From Lachnospiraceae bacterium (GTDB taxonomy: Bacteria; Bacillota; Clostridia; Lachnospirales; Lachnospiraceae): a stretch of 9,718 nt of DNA. The position numbers were made by a program, and so were the translations under genes. The DNA is taken from positions 1-9,718 of the forward strand of contig JAGCCY010000232.1 of the NCBI GenBank assembly GCA_017651385.1. Direction: 5' to 3'. The first letter of the stretch is position 1. Every line of letters starts with the position of its first letter. Below are positions 1-7,031 of this stretch, in pieces. The notes under the pieces are model-generated. The model was not told the origin of the DNA and did not search any database. It worked only from the letters and a program-made list of their open reading frames with translations.

Positions 1-11
1 AAAAATCATAA

Positions 12-55
12 CAAAGAATTTTATGCAAATCAATAGATTTACATAAAATTCTTTG
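12..55 (-). terminator. Long AT-rich hairpin after the phosphoribosyltransferase gene, probable terminator
   Basis: Two 20-base arms (12-31 and 36-55) are inverted copies of each other around a 4-base loop. The one plus-strand mismatch (C26 against A41) becomes a G-U pair in minus-strand RNA, so the stem is unbroken only in the transcript of the gene that ends at 81. After the stem the minus strand reads TTATGATTTTT, a U-rich but not immediately adjacent run. It lies 25 bases past the stop codon. A terminator is the simplest reading. The AT-rich stem and delayed U-run make it atypical, and a palindromic protein site or repeat element is possible. Confidence 0.55.
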
Positions 56-80
56 GAAAAATCGGTATTTTTAATAAAAA

Positions 81-719
81 TTATACTATGGAATAACCGA
101 AGCCGTTACAAAGCGCATCGATCGGAATATGCTCCTTACACATAGGACAATCCGCAGGATTGTGGCTTCTGTAATCGGGAAGATCGTTAGTGGAATAAAG
201 TGAGTTGATCGGGATTCCCATTACCTTTGTGGCTGCAGAGAATATCGAGGAAATACCCATTACGGTACCGCCGTAATAATCAACCGACTTGATCGCACCC
301 ATCAAAGATGTACCTGTAGTCGCTGTGGCAAGAAGGATCAGAACCCTCTTTCCCTTGACCATATGCTTGGTGTTTTCACGGAACACTATCTGTCCGTATG
401 CATCCTGTTCGGCGGATGCTATATATATCGTCTTATGCGAATTCATGGATACTATGCCGGCTTTTGTAAGCTTGTTGGCAAGATATGCACCCACAACCTC
501 CATATTATCAAGACAAAGAACCGTATCCACGATCTCTGTCGAGATATACATTTCTGCAAGTTCTTCGCCGGTAGCTCTCGCCTCGCGCTGTCTGGACTTC
601 ATATCCGTTAAGTCCATATAGTAATTAACATGTGAATTGGGTGTTACAAAATGCCCCGGTATATAACGGAGCACAACATCCTTATTTTTATAGTAGTCAA
701 TTTTCTTGTAATCCTGCAT
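81..719 (-). CDS. Phosphoribosyltransferase-like protein (orotate PRTase-like) with altered PRPP loop
   Basis: This 212-residue soluble protein resembles the type I phosphoribosyltransferase fold, closest in feel to the orotate phosphoribosyltransferase paralogues common in Clostridia. The segment VLILLATATTGTS (residues 126-138) sits where the family has its PRPP-binding loop. It keeps the TTGTS phosphate-binding end, but the usual acidic pair (DD or ED) is replaced by Leu130-Ala131. The C-terminal part has a CPMC motif (191-194) and another Cys at 204, possibly a metal site. The ATG start follows an AGGAGGG ribosome site (727-733) at a spacing of seven. No pyrimidine genes are adjacent, so a role in UMP synthesis is not supported. 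It could be a PRPP- or nucleotide-sensing protein or an enzyme with another substrate. The fold is fairly sure; the reaction is not. Confidence 0.7.
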   Translation of the reverse strand: MQDYKKIDYYKNKDVVLRYIPGHFVTPNSHVNYYMDLTDMKSRQREARATGEELAEMYISTEIVDTVLCLDNMEVVGAYLANKLTKAGIVSMNSHKTIYIASAEQDAYGQIVFRENTKHMVKGKRVLILLATATTGTSLMGAIKSVDYYGGTVMGISSIFSAATKVMGIPINSLYSTNDLPDYRSHNPADCPMCKEHIPIDALCNGFGYSIV

Positions 720-745
720 TCCTTATCCCTCCTCTTTTTAAGGTA

Positions 746-754
746 ATTTTACCA
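746..754 (-). promoter_or_regulatory. Extended -10 promoter candidate for the phosphoribosyltransferase gene
   Basis: On the minus strand this reads TGG-TAAAAT, a TGN extension followed by a hexamer matching TATAAT at five of six bases. No good -35 box lies 16-18 bases upstream, which fits an extended -10 promoter. Transcription would begin near 739, giving a leader of about 20 bases that carries the AGGAGGG ribosome site. Confidence 0.45.
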
Positions 755-779
755 CAAATTGCGCTGAAAGAAAAGAATA

Positions 780-795
780 TTCGCACAATTTCGCA
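780..795. repeat. Pair of TTCGCA direct repeats between divergent promoters
   Basis: TTCGCA occurs at 780-785 and again at 790-795, ten bases apart, so both copies would face the same side of the helix. They lie between the two outward-facing promoter candidates. This could be a regulator site, but two six-base copies in AT-rich DNA may be chance. Confidence 0.25.
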
Positions 796-832
796 AATAT
801 TAATAAAAAGCAATCAAATACTCATGGGTTTG

Positions 833-841
833 TGATAGAAT
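833..841 (+). promoter_or_regulatory. Extended -10 promoter candidate for the lipoprotein gene
   Basis: The sequence TGA-TAGAAT is a TGN extension plus a hexamer matching TATAAT at five of six positions. The -35 region near 813-818 is poor. Transcription would start near 848, about 28 bases before the ATG at 877. That start point would exclude an in-frame alternative start codon at 832. Confidence 0.45.
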
Positions 842-860
842 ATCATATAGTTTTAAGGTC

Positions 861-867
861 AAAGGAG
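861..867 (+). promoter_or_regulatory. Ribosome site that fixes the lipoprotein start
   Basis: AAAGGAG is nine bases before the ATG at 877. It supports that start over the in-frame ATG at 832, which has no such site and would put 15 residues ahead of the signal peptide. Confidence 0.75.
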
Positions 868-876
868 AATTTTATC

Positions 877-1845
877 ATGAAAAAAACACTGATGGTCATT
901 GGGCTTTTAAGCCTTATGTGTTCTTTGGCGGGATGCGTAAAGGTACCCGAGAGTATTGAAACCGTAAAGCCCAACATTCCCGTCACGGATCCGGCCCAAG
1001 TTCCCGAACCCGATCCGGGGGAAGACGATATAATCATTCTGGACGGTCCCGGTTCTTATTACATAAACCCTGTATACGATCAGCTTTGCATTACTTTTAA
1101 AAATGAAGATGCAGAGGGTCTATGCGAATGGTTTACCTTCTATCATATGAACGATGCTCTTTACATGGAATATATGTCGGACGCCAATGCATACTGGGCG
1201 GGTGAATTTACACCCGATGATCCTTCAGAACTTGAAGAGCAGCCCGAACACGGTTTTACGGTCAAAGGAAAGACCTTAAGATTTTCAAGTTTTTCAAATT
1301 TCGGAAAATACTGGGATGAACCCGGCATCACCGAAATAACACTGTCGGATTTCTTTAACTTTCCCGACACGGTCCTTACGGTCGCGATCGATGGCGAAAA
1401 AGTTTTTGAAGGCGAAACCGATCTTTCCCGTTTCGGTATTCACAGCGATCATGACACTTTAAAAGAATACATTGATTCGGACGGTATATATAACAGTGAA
1501 TCTATCCCCGAATATGCGGGAAACGGAATGTATTTTTCCGACGTGACCGACAAAAACGGCAAGCCTGTGCATCTTGAATTTGCTTTCTACGGCGACGGAT
1601 ATACACAACTTTACAGGAAAACCGAAGGCGAACCCGTCGAAATATATGTCGGGGCTTACGGAGTAAATACCGAATCCGAAAATTCCATCTATGTATTATC
1701 CGAACGTGTGGGCCATGCGGGAATGCCGTTTGAGATCATGCTTTATATCGAAACTGACGACAACGGTACCCTAAGCGTTAACTCCGCCGAAGATTCCGAC
1801 ACCGATTTTCTGCATGACATCGATCGCCCCGTTATATTCCGTTAA
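877..1845 (+). CDS. Secreted lipoprotein of unknown function
   Basis: This 322-residue protein is made with a lipoprotein signal peptide: MKK at the N-terminus, a hydrophobic stretch to about residue 16, then the lipobox LAGC with the lipidated Cys at residue 20. The mature protein should be anchored to the outer face of the cell membrane. Residues 21-55 form a Pro- and acid-rich linker. The rest is rich in Asp, Glu, Tyr and Phe with no further membrane segments, as expected of an exposed globular domain. I recognise no catalytic motif or named domain. The start is set by the lipobox and by the ribosome site at 861-867. It stands alone on the plus strand, divergent from the phosphoribosyltransferase gene and convergent with the kinase gene 43 bases on. 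Localisation is secure; function is unknown. Confidence 0.85.
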   Translation: MKKTLMVIGLLSLMCSLAGCVKVPESIETVKPNIPVTDPAQVPEPDPGEDDIIILDGPGSYYINPVYDQLCITFKNEDAEGLCEWFTFYHMNDALYMEYMSDANAYWAGEFTPDDPSELEEQPEHGFTVKGKTLRFSSFSNFGKYWDEPGITEITLSDFFNFPDTVLTVAIDGEKVFEGETDLSRFGIHSDHDTLKEYIDSDGIYNSESIPEYAGNGMYFSDVTDKNGKPVHLEFAFYGDGYTQLYRKTEGEPVEIYVGAYGVNTESENSIYVLSERVGHAGMPFEIMLYIETDDNGTLSVNSAEDSDTDFLHDIDRPVIFR

Positions 1846-1870
1846 CGGCCGATCCTATGCCCGGCTTTTA

Positions 1871-1904
1871 CAAAAAAGATGCAAACCTTTACAGGTTTGC
1901 ATCT
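1871..1904 (-). terminator. Intrinsic terminator of the kinase gene, overlapping its coding end
   Basis: A 12-bp stem (1877-1888 with 1893-1904) closes a 4-base loop. On the minus strand it is followed by a run of U residues (plus-strand A run 1872-1877). The kinase stop codon TAA (1889-1891) falls inside the loop, and the stem's first arm encodes the last residues Asp-Ala-Asn-Leu. On the plus strand the same hairpin is followed only by a loose T-rich stretch, so it may end the convergent lipoprotein transcript less efficiently. Confidence 0.85.
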
Positions 1905-4270
1905 ATCTTATTTATCAGATCGTCTTTTACACACGGCTTTGTGACGTGAGCATTCATGCCGGCTTCTTTTGTGGCCTGAATGTCAGATTCGAAAGCATTG
2001 GCCGTCATGGCCACTATCGGTATCTTTGAAAGAACCGGATCCTCAAGCGCTCTGATCTTTCGCGTGGCTTCAAGGCCGTTCATTACAGGCATCTCAATAT
2101 CCATAAGAACAAGGTCGATATCTCCCGGTTTTGAATTCTTTACGATCTCAACGGCATCGATACCGCTCGAGGTTTCTTTTACGGTAAAACCGAACTTTTT
2201 AAGTACAAGAGTCGCAAGAGTACGGTTTACATTTGTGTCGTCGACCAAAAGGATCGTCTTTCCGTCATACCTCTTTTCAAGAGCAGCCGACTTCACGGCA
2301 GTTTTCTCTACCGATACGCCGTCCTCTTTACATACTTTCAAAGGAATCACAACTGTAAACTCGCTTCCTTTGCCAAGCTCGGTCTCAAGACTTATCGTGC
2401 CCTGCATTAAGTTTACGATATTCTTTACGATCAGCATTCCAAGCCCCGTTCCCTGAGTCTCGCGAACGATATCATTTTCTTCTCGTGAAAATGCTTCCCA
2501 GATCTTTTCCTTAAACTCGGGCGACATGCCTATACCGGTATCTTTAACCTTTATCTCATACAAAGGCTTGTCTTTGTCCGATATCTTCTTTGCGATAAAA
2601 GAAACCTTTCCGCCCCCCGGAGTAAACTTGTATGCATTCGAAAGAAGGTTTAAAACTATCTGTCTGAACCTTAACTTATCGCAATAAACGTTTCCGTCAC
2701 CGACTCCGTCTATATCGACTTCATATTCAAGACCCTTGTCGATAACGCTGTCCCTTATCATTTCCGCGCATTCACGGCAAAGATTTTTAAGATTTGAAGG
2801 AACCGGATTAATATCCATCTTGCCGCTTTCGATACGGCTCATATCGAGGATATCTTTTATAAGGCTCAAAAGATGGTCGCTTGCGGATATTATCTTCTCG
2901 ACATAATCCTTTACATGCTCTTTATTATCGATCTCCTCAAGTGCAAGCTTTGAAAATCCGGTAATGGCACTCATCGGAGTACGTATGTCATGGGACATAT
3001 TGGAAAAGAACGCCGTCTTTGCGGAATTGGCACGGTTGGCTTCGTCCACGGCTTTTATAAGCATCTCCTGACGGGCTTCAAGTTCCTGCTTCTGTACCGC
3101 TATAAGGCGGTCTGCATCCATCTTTTTGGCTCTTAAGTCGTCAATTATCGAACATGTGATAAGAAGCATCGATACATCGCTGTCCACACGCTCTACCACC
3201 TGGAAATTGACCCTTATCCAGCGGCCGATATTGTCATCCTTATAATTAAACTCTCTTCTGTCGCAATCGTTGAAAAGAGATTTCTGAACATAATCGACAT
3301 CCAGAAGTTTCTCTGCATATGAACCGCTGTATACCACAAGTTTGGGTACTATAAGATTGGCTATATCGATATAAGTCTTTCCCGATCTTTCAATATCAAA
3401 AAGATCGTCCTGCTTGATGACCTTAAGATCTTTCTTATACAGATCCGCAAGATAAATACAGGTATATTCTTCCGCGAGCGTTTCTATGATGTTATTGTCA
3501 AGCTTGATCTGCTTAAGCTCGGTCTCGGAAATAAGAGTAGCGGAACCGAACGCCTTTACCGGCTTTCCGTTTTCATCAAACTCTGTCGTGTACTTTACTC
3601 TGAACGGAACACGACCCACGGTAAGCGGAATGTCAGCTTCGATCTCCGGGATACCGGCATCGACCTTACGCATCATCTCACGATACATATCCGCATAGTC
3701 GGGAGGAAAGATCCCCATCTCGATCGCAGGCTCGGGATAATTTCTTACGAGTGCGGGAAGGCCCAAATCGCGCATGCACCTGTAGCAGGGGCGCATCTCC
3801 TTGGTGGCGATAGTATATTCCCAGTTGTATATATTGATCTGTTCGCTCGCAAGCTTATATCTTCTCTCACTGTCGGTCAGAGCCTCAAGAGTGCGCTGCT
3901 CGGGAGTGATGTTTCTTATCGTCTCATATACGACAGCCAATCCGTTACTGCTTTCCACAAAAACAAAACGGCTTTTGATATATATCATATCCGCTCCGCA
4001 GCAATTGGACATAAGCTTTCGCCATGTTTCACAGGTCGTATCGTTTCCGGTCTGCACACATCTGTGAAGAGCACTTAAATACACCGCCTTATCGGCATCG
4101 CCAAAAGCACTTAACGGATCGGCATTTAAGTAGTCCTCTTCGGCAATGTTCATTCCTAATTCGGGAAGATATTTATCGTTGAACTTAAGATTTATAACGG
4201 TCTCACCGTCATATTGAAGAATGATCGCAGGTCCCGCGAACCTGTTAAAGATAATTTCATCGTACGTCAT
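1889..4270 (-). CDS. Soluble PAS-type hybrid sensor histidine kinase with C-terminal receiver
   Basis: This 793-residue protein senses a signal in the cytoplasm, phosphorylates itself on a His and passes the phosphate to its own receiver domain. No membrane segment or signal peptide is visible. Residues 1-375 look like two or three PAS-like sensory units (about 1-125, 130-250 and 260-375), followed by a helical linker with coiled-coil character (380-415). The dimerisation/phosphoacceptor box FFSNMSHDIRTP has its His at 427. The ATPase domain shows the N-box with Asn541 and Asn545, the G1 box DTGIG (577-581) and the G2 box GTGLG (607-611). The receiver (671-793) has acidic Asp677/Asp678, phosphoacceptor Asp724 in LMDIEMP, Thr756 and Lys778, so all key residues are present. 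There is no HPt or output domain, so a separate HPt protein and regulator must exist elsewhere. The ATG follows AAGGAG at 4278-4283. It is 70 bases downstream of the DUF3021 gene. Confidence 0.93.
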   Translation of the reverse strand: MTYDEIIFNRFAGPAIILQYDGETVINLKFNDKYLPELGMNIAEEDYLNADPLSAFGDADKAVYLSALHRCVQTGNDTTCETWRKLMSNCCGADMIYIKSRFVFVESSNGLAVVYETIRNITPEQRTLEALTDSERRYKLASEQINIYNWEYTIATKEMRPCYRCMRDLGLPALVRNYPEPAIEMGIFPPDYADMYREMMRKVDAGIPEIEADIPLTVGRVPFRVKYTTEFDENGKPVKAFGSATLISETELKQIKLDNNIIETLAEEYTCIYLADLYKKDLKVIKQDDLFDIERSGKTYIDIANLIVPKLVVYSGSYAEKLLDVDYVQKSLFNDCDRREFNYKDDNIGRWIRVNFQVVERVDSDVSMLLITCSIIDDLRAKKMDADRLIAVQKQELEARQEMLIKAVDEANRANSAKTAFFSNMSHDIRTPMSAITGFSKLALEEIDNKEHVKDYVEKIISASDHLLSLIKDILDMSRIESGKMDINPVPSNLKNLCRECAEMIRDSVIDKGLEYEVDIDGVGDGNVYCDKLRFRQIVLNLLSNAYKFTPGGGKVSFIAKKISDKDKPLYEIKVKDTGIGMSPEFKEKIWEAFSREENDIVRETQGTGLGMLIVKNIVNLMQGTISLETELGKGSEFTVVIPLKVCKEDGVSVEKTAVKSAALEKRYDGKTILLVDDTNVNRTLATLVLKKFGFTVKETSSGIDAVEIVKNSKPGDIDLVLMDIEMPVMNGLEATRKIRALEDPVLSKIPIVAMTANAFESDIQATKEAGMNAHVTKPCVKDDLINKIDANL

Positions 4271-4279
4271 TTAAAAGCT

Positions 4280-4319
4280 CCTTATGACCCCACATAGAAA
4301 ACTATATCATGCCATAAGG
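4280..4319 (-). promoter_or_regulatory. Inverted repeat that includes the kinase ribosome site
   Basis: On the minus strand CCTTATG (4319-4313) is complementary to CATAAGG (4286-4280). Inside them ATAG and CTAT pair around a TTTT loop, with G-U and Watson-Crick pairs and two mismatches in between. The downstream arm overlaps the AAGGAG ribosome site of the kinase gene. The stem could mask translation, or act as a weak terminator since TTTT follows shortly after. Only RNA read through from the upstream operon would contain both arms. Confidence 0.4.
4301..4309 (-). promoter_or_regulatory. Extended -10 promoter candidate for the kinase gene
   Basis: The minus strand reads TGA-TATAGT, a TGN extension plus a hexamer matching TATAAT at five of six bases. 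A weak TTGCAC lies 18 bases upstream (4330-4325). Transcription would start near 4294, inside the inverted repeat, leaving out its upstream arm and so freeing the ribosome site. Confidence 0.45.
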
Positions 4320-4340
4320 CCCAAGTGCAATCAGTTATTT

Positions 4341-4772
4341 TCATTCATCGTCACGAAAAGCTTCCAATGCCGTATTTATCATCTTTTCATCGTGCCTGTA
4401 AAATAAAAGCGTTACAAACCAGACGGCAAAATATATGCATACATAGATCAGGCTCGTATATACAAAGTATTGAAAAGTCGTGTACCACCTGAAGAAATAC
4501 CCCGATCCCATTACGATCACATATACCAGAAGAAAATGGAGTATCAGGAACCATCTGGAATTTTTACCGTCCGTTTCCCTCTCTTTCAGGATCAAAAGTG
4601 ACGGAAGACTTGAAAGAACACTTACGATCACGATCGAGACCGGTATGAACCAGTCCAGATAAAAAGGCTCGCCGTTCAACAATTCGATGAATTCCTCGAT
4701 ACTTATGCCTACCAGTATTAAAAATGCGATAAGACTGCTTTGTTCGATCAGAATCTTTAATGTATTTTTCAT
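4341..4772 (-). CDS. DUF3021-type four-helix membrane protein, partner of the LytTR regulator
   Basis: This 143-residue protein has four predicted membrane helices (about 12-32, 41-62, 74-94 and 103-125) and a short charged C-terminal tail ending in RDDE. Length, topology and position directly after a small LytTR gene fit the DUF3021 family. Its ATG overlaps the LytTR stop as ATGA, so the two are probably translated together and made in matched amounts. In known LytTR regulator/membrane-protein pairs of Firmicutes, such as HdrRM and BrsRM of Streptococcus mutans, the membrane partner holds the regulator inactive. The same role here is inference from organisation, not from a motif. The family call rests on recognition of the pattern rather than on a profile search. 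Confidence 0.75.
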   Translation of the reverse strand: MKNTLKILIEQSSLIAFLILVGISIEEFIELLNGEPFYLDWFIPVSIVIVSVLSSLPSLLILKERETDGKNSRWFLILHFLLVYVIVMGSGYFFRWYTTFQYFVYTSLIYVCIYFAVWFVTLLFYRHDEKMINTALEAFRDDE

Positions 4773-5203
4773 AATCCGAGCCTCTTTTTAAGATCTTTTA
4801 CATACGATCTTGATATCACAACCTGTTCCCCGTTAAGGAGAGCCGCATTCATGCGTGCATTCTCCGCTGTCTTAACACTTTTGATCTTTTTAATATTAAG
4901 CACCATTGACTTTGAAACCCGCACGAACCTGAAGTCAAGCATCGCCTCAAGTTCATACAGTTTCTGTTTAAGTTCATAGCAGCTGTCTTTTGTGTATACA
5001 AAGCATTTTTCATCAACCGCTTCCGCATAGTAGACAGCAGGTTCTTTTATAAGGAACTTATCCCCGTCTTTATATCCCACAAGCGTTCTTTCACCGTTTT
5101 CAAGAAGCGAGACCGCCGCACTTATATTGTCATCGATATTGACCGCATTTATAACGGCATTCTCCGGTGAGCCTTCCGGAATCTTATTGACGGTAACTTT
5201 CAT
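4769..5203 (-). CDS. LytTR-family DNA-binding transcription regulator
   Basis: This is a 144-residue regulator without a receiver domain. The LytTR DNA-binding domain covers about residues 48-142, shown by the hydrophobic-acidic start LIKEPAVYYAEAVDEKCFVY, the core FVRVSKSMVLNIKKI (93-107) and the closing VVISRSYVKDLKKRL. The first 45 residues are a short acidic region of unknown role. Proteins of this class bind paired direct repeats upstream of promoters. It lies nine bases after the permease gene and overlaps the DUF3021 gene by four. Its ribosome site must lie around the permease stop codon (AAAGGAT-like), a weak match to consensus. The likely targets are its own operon and perhaps neighbours; this is inferred from position. 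There is no phosphorylation site, so control probably comes through the membrane partner. Confidence 0.9.
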   Translation of the reverse strand: MKVTVNKIPEGSPENAVINAVNIDDNISAAVSLLENGERTLVGYKDGDKFLIKEPAVYYAEAVDEKCFVYTKDSCYELKQKLYELEAMLDFRFVRVSKSMVLNIKKIKSVKTAENARMNAALLNGEQVVISRSYVKDLKKRLGL

Positions 5204-5212
5204 CTCTATCCT

Positions 5213-6124
5213 TTACTTTCTTTTGTATACTTTGGGATATATCACGCCGATCGCGATAACCGCAAGAAGCGTCACACCCAATATATAATAACATGTCCCT
5301 GCCTCAGACAAAAGATTTCCCATAAATTTAAATTTAAAGTCAAATGCTTCTTCCACAGTCTGTTTAAACAGTCCGCCGTCAAGTCCGTTAAGAGTGGTGT
5401 CGATGTTTGAAAGAACGCCCGATAATATGTTTCTTCTCAAAAGTATCGTAACTGCGGTCGCGGGGAAAAGAAAACAGAAGTTCTGGACACCTTTCGAAAA
5501 TTCCGACAGGGGAATGAATGCTCCGATGATAAAGCCTGCTGCCGCTGAGATTATGCCCATGAAAGCACCGACACTTGCATTTGTCTTAAAGAACATTACC
5601 ACTATCATAAAGATCGCCGTTGAGGAAAGAGATCCTAAAAGTGCCGTAAGATAGAGCATTGCAATAACCTTTCCCGTTAAATACATCTCTCCGCTAAGTG
5701 ATAAAGCCGTAAGTCCCACCGTTAAGATGACCGCGCTCATGATAAATGCGCACGCAGCCGCTCCCGCAAAGTAGCTTAAGATGATCTCGACACGGCTTAA
5801 TGGTGTGGACAGTATATCGTAATCTACCTTACGCTCTCTGTCGTTTACTATCGTTATAAGGCAGTTATATGGAACCGTTATGAGCGAAGATCCGAGGATG
5901 CCCGCAAGCAGAAAACCGTTTGCAAGACTGTCGATATCTCCGGCCTTTATAAAATCCTTTATCGGTGCTGCCGCATTGTTTAAACCGTTTACAAATGTTC
6001 CTTTAAGGAAAAGAACATAAAGCAGAAAAACGATGATCGGCGTGATCATTGAAAAGATGATCGAACTCTTGTCTTTGAAATATATCAGAATGTTTCTTCT
6101 TGTAAATCCCATAAATCTATTCAT
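5213..6124 (-). CDS. ABC-2 type transporter permease
   Basis: This 303-residue membrane protein is the permease half of an exporter of the DrrB/ABC-2 type. It has a short basic N-terminus and about six membrane helices (near 21-41, 67-90, 113-138, 150-178, 183-205 and 277-299). A cytoplasmic segment carries charged residues NDRERKVDYDILSTPLSR before the third helix, typical of the family's coupling region. A large outward loop of about 60 residues (225-275) precedes the last helix. The ATG lies inside the end of the ATPase gene, an 8-base overlap that suggests coupled translation. The substrate cannot be read from sequence; relatives export drugs, peptides or cell-wall precursors. With only one permease gene, it probably works as a homodimer. 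Confidence 0.9.
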   Translation of the reverse strand: MNRFMGFTRRNILIYFKDKSSIIFSMITPIIVFLLYVLFLKGTFVNGLNNAAAPIKDFIKAGDIDSLANGFLLAGILGSSLITVPYNCLITIVNDRERKVDYDILSTPLSRVEIILSYFAGAAACAFIMSAVILTVGLTALSLSGEMYLTGKVIAMLYLTALLGSLSSTAIFMIVVMFFKTNASVGAFMGIISAAAGFIIGAFIPLSEFSKGVQNFCFLFPATAVTILLRRNILSGVLSNIDTTLNGLDGGLFKQTVEEAFDFKFKFMGNLLSEAGTCYYILGVTLLAVIAIGVIYPKVYKRK

Positions 6125-7031
6125 AATTAAGTTCCTTTCCCGTAAGATTTAAAAATACGTCGTCCATTGTGCCTTTTATTATCTCGAAATTTGTGATCCT
6201 TTCACGGTTCTTATATAAGAACTCGGTTATGTCTCCGGCAAAAGACACATTGTAATGATCTTTTTCATAGTCTATTCTTTCGGAGAATCCGTTCTGTCTT
6301 AAAAGAATCCTGGATTCTTCGGCTTCTCCGGTGTACCAGACGAACCTGTTGCTTGTATGCTTACTCTTAAGCTCGTTCGGAGTTCCTTTTGCTATTAATC
6401 TGCCGTGATCAATGATTATTACATTGTCTGCGTCCCTTGTCTCCTCCATATAGTGAGTTGTTAAAAAGATTGTAAGACCCGCTTCTTTTCTGAGATAATC
6501 TATATAGTCCCATACAAGCTTTCTGGACATCGGATCGAGTCCCGTTGTGGGTTCATCCAGAAAAAGAAGCCTGGGCTTATTTATAAGTGCCCTTACTATA
6601 TCGACTCTCCGCCTCTGTCCGCCCGACAGTTTTTCGTATCTTCTGTTCATGATCTCGTCAAGTCCAAGCGCTCCTCCAAGTTCCGAAAGTCTTTTGGTTA
6701 TTTCCGACTTTGTGTATCCGTAATATGAACCTCTTGTGTATAAGTTTTCTTTTACCGTAAGCTTTGCATCGAGAACGGAATTCTGAAAGACGATCCCGAT
6801 ATTCTCTCTTATCTTTGCATCGTCGACGCCAAGTCTGGCTCCCAGTACCTTTACATCGCCTGCGGTCTTTTCAAGTATCGTGCTTAGGATGTTGATCGTC
6901 GTGGACTTTCCCGCTCCGTTCTCGCCCAGGTACGCGAAGCATTCTCCTTCATCGACCTCAAACGAAATTCCGTTAAGTGCAGTCGTCTCTTTGTACTTTT
7001 TGTGTAAGTTGTTTACTTCAATGGCTTTCAC
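6117..7031 (-). CDS. ABC transporter ATP-binding protein of the DrrA/CcmA type
   Basis: This 304-residue ATPase should drive the adjoining permease. All nucleotide-binding motifs are intact: Walker A GENGAGKST (36-44), Q-loop Gln83, signature LSGGQRRRVDIVRAL (135-149), Walker B LLFLDEP (155-161) with catalytic Glu160, and the switch His193 in TTHYMEET. The C-terminal 80-90 residues form the extra domain usual in exporters of this subfamily. The start codon is GTG (7031-7029), chosen because AAAGGAG lies just upstream (7045-7039) and because residue 1 fits the family's normal N-terminus; no ATG fits better. It is the first gene of the four-gene cluster. I found no convincing sigma-A promoter upstream, so initiation may depend on an activator, possibly the LytTR protein of the same operon. 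Confidence 0.94.
   Translation of the reverse strand: MKAIEVNNLHKKYKETTALNGISFEVDEGECFAYLGENGAGKSTTINILSTILEKTAGDVKVLGARLGVDDAKIRENIGIVFQNSVLDAKLTVKENLYTRGSYYGYTKSEITKRLSELGGALGLDEIMNRRYEKLSGGQRRRVDIVRALINKPRLLFLDEPTTGLDPMSRKLVWDYIDYLRKEAGLTIFLTTHYMEETRDADNVIIIDHGRLIAKGTPNELKSKHTSNRFVWYTGEAEESRILLRQNGFSERIDYEKDHYNVSFAGDITEFLYKNRERITNFEIIKGTMDDVFLNLTGKELNYE

Noticed and set aside
289..621. Plus-strand open frames inside the phosphoribosyltransferase gene
   Set aside because: They lie opposite a well-supported gene, have no ribosome site and show no recognisable protein.
832..876. Longer N-terminus for the lipoprotein from the ATG at 832
   Set aside because: It has no ribosome site, overlaps the promoter candidate, and would put 15 residues before a standard lipoprotein signal peptide.
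1980..2456. 158-codon plus-strand open frame inside the kinase gene
   Set aside because: It is the complement of the conserved ATPase and receiver coding sequence; low-complexity Ser/Thr/Phe-rich translation is typical of a shadow.
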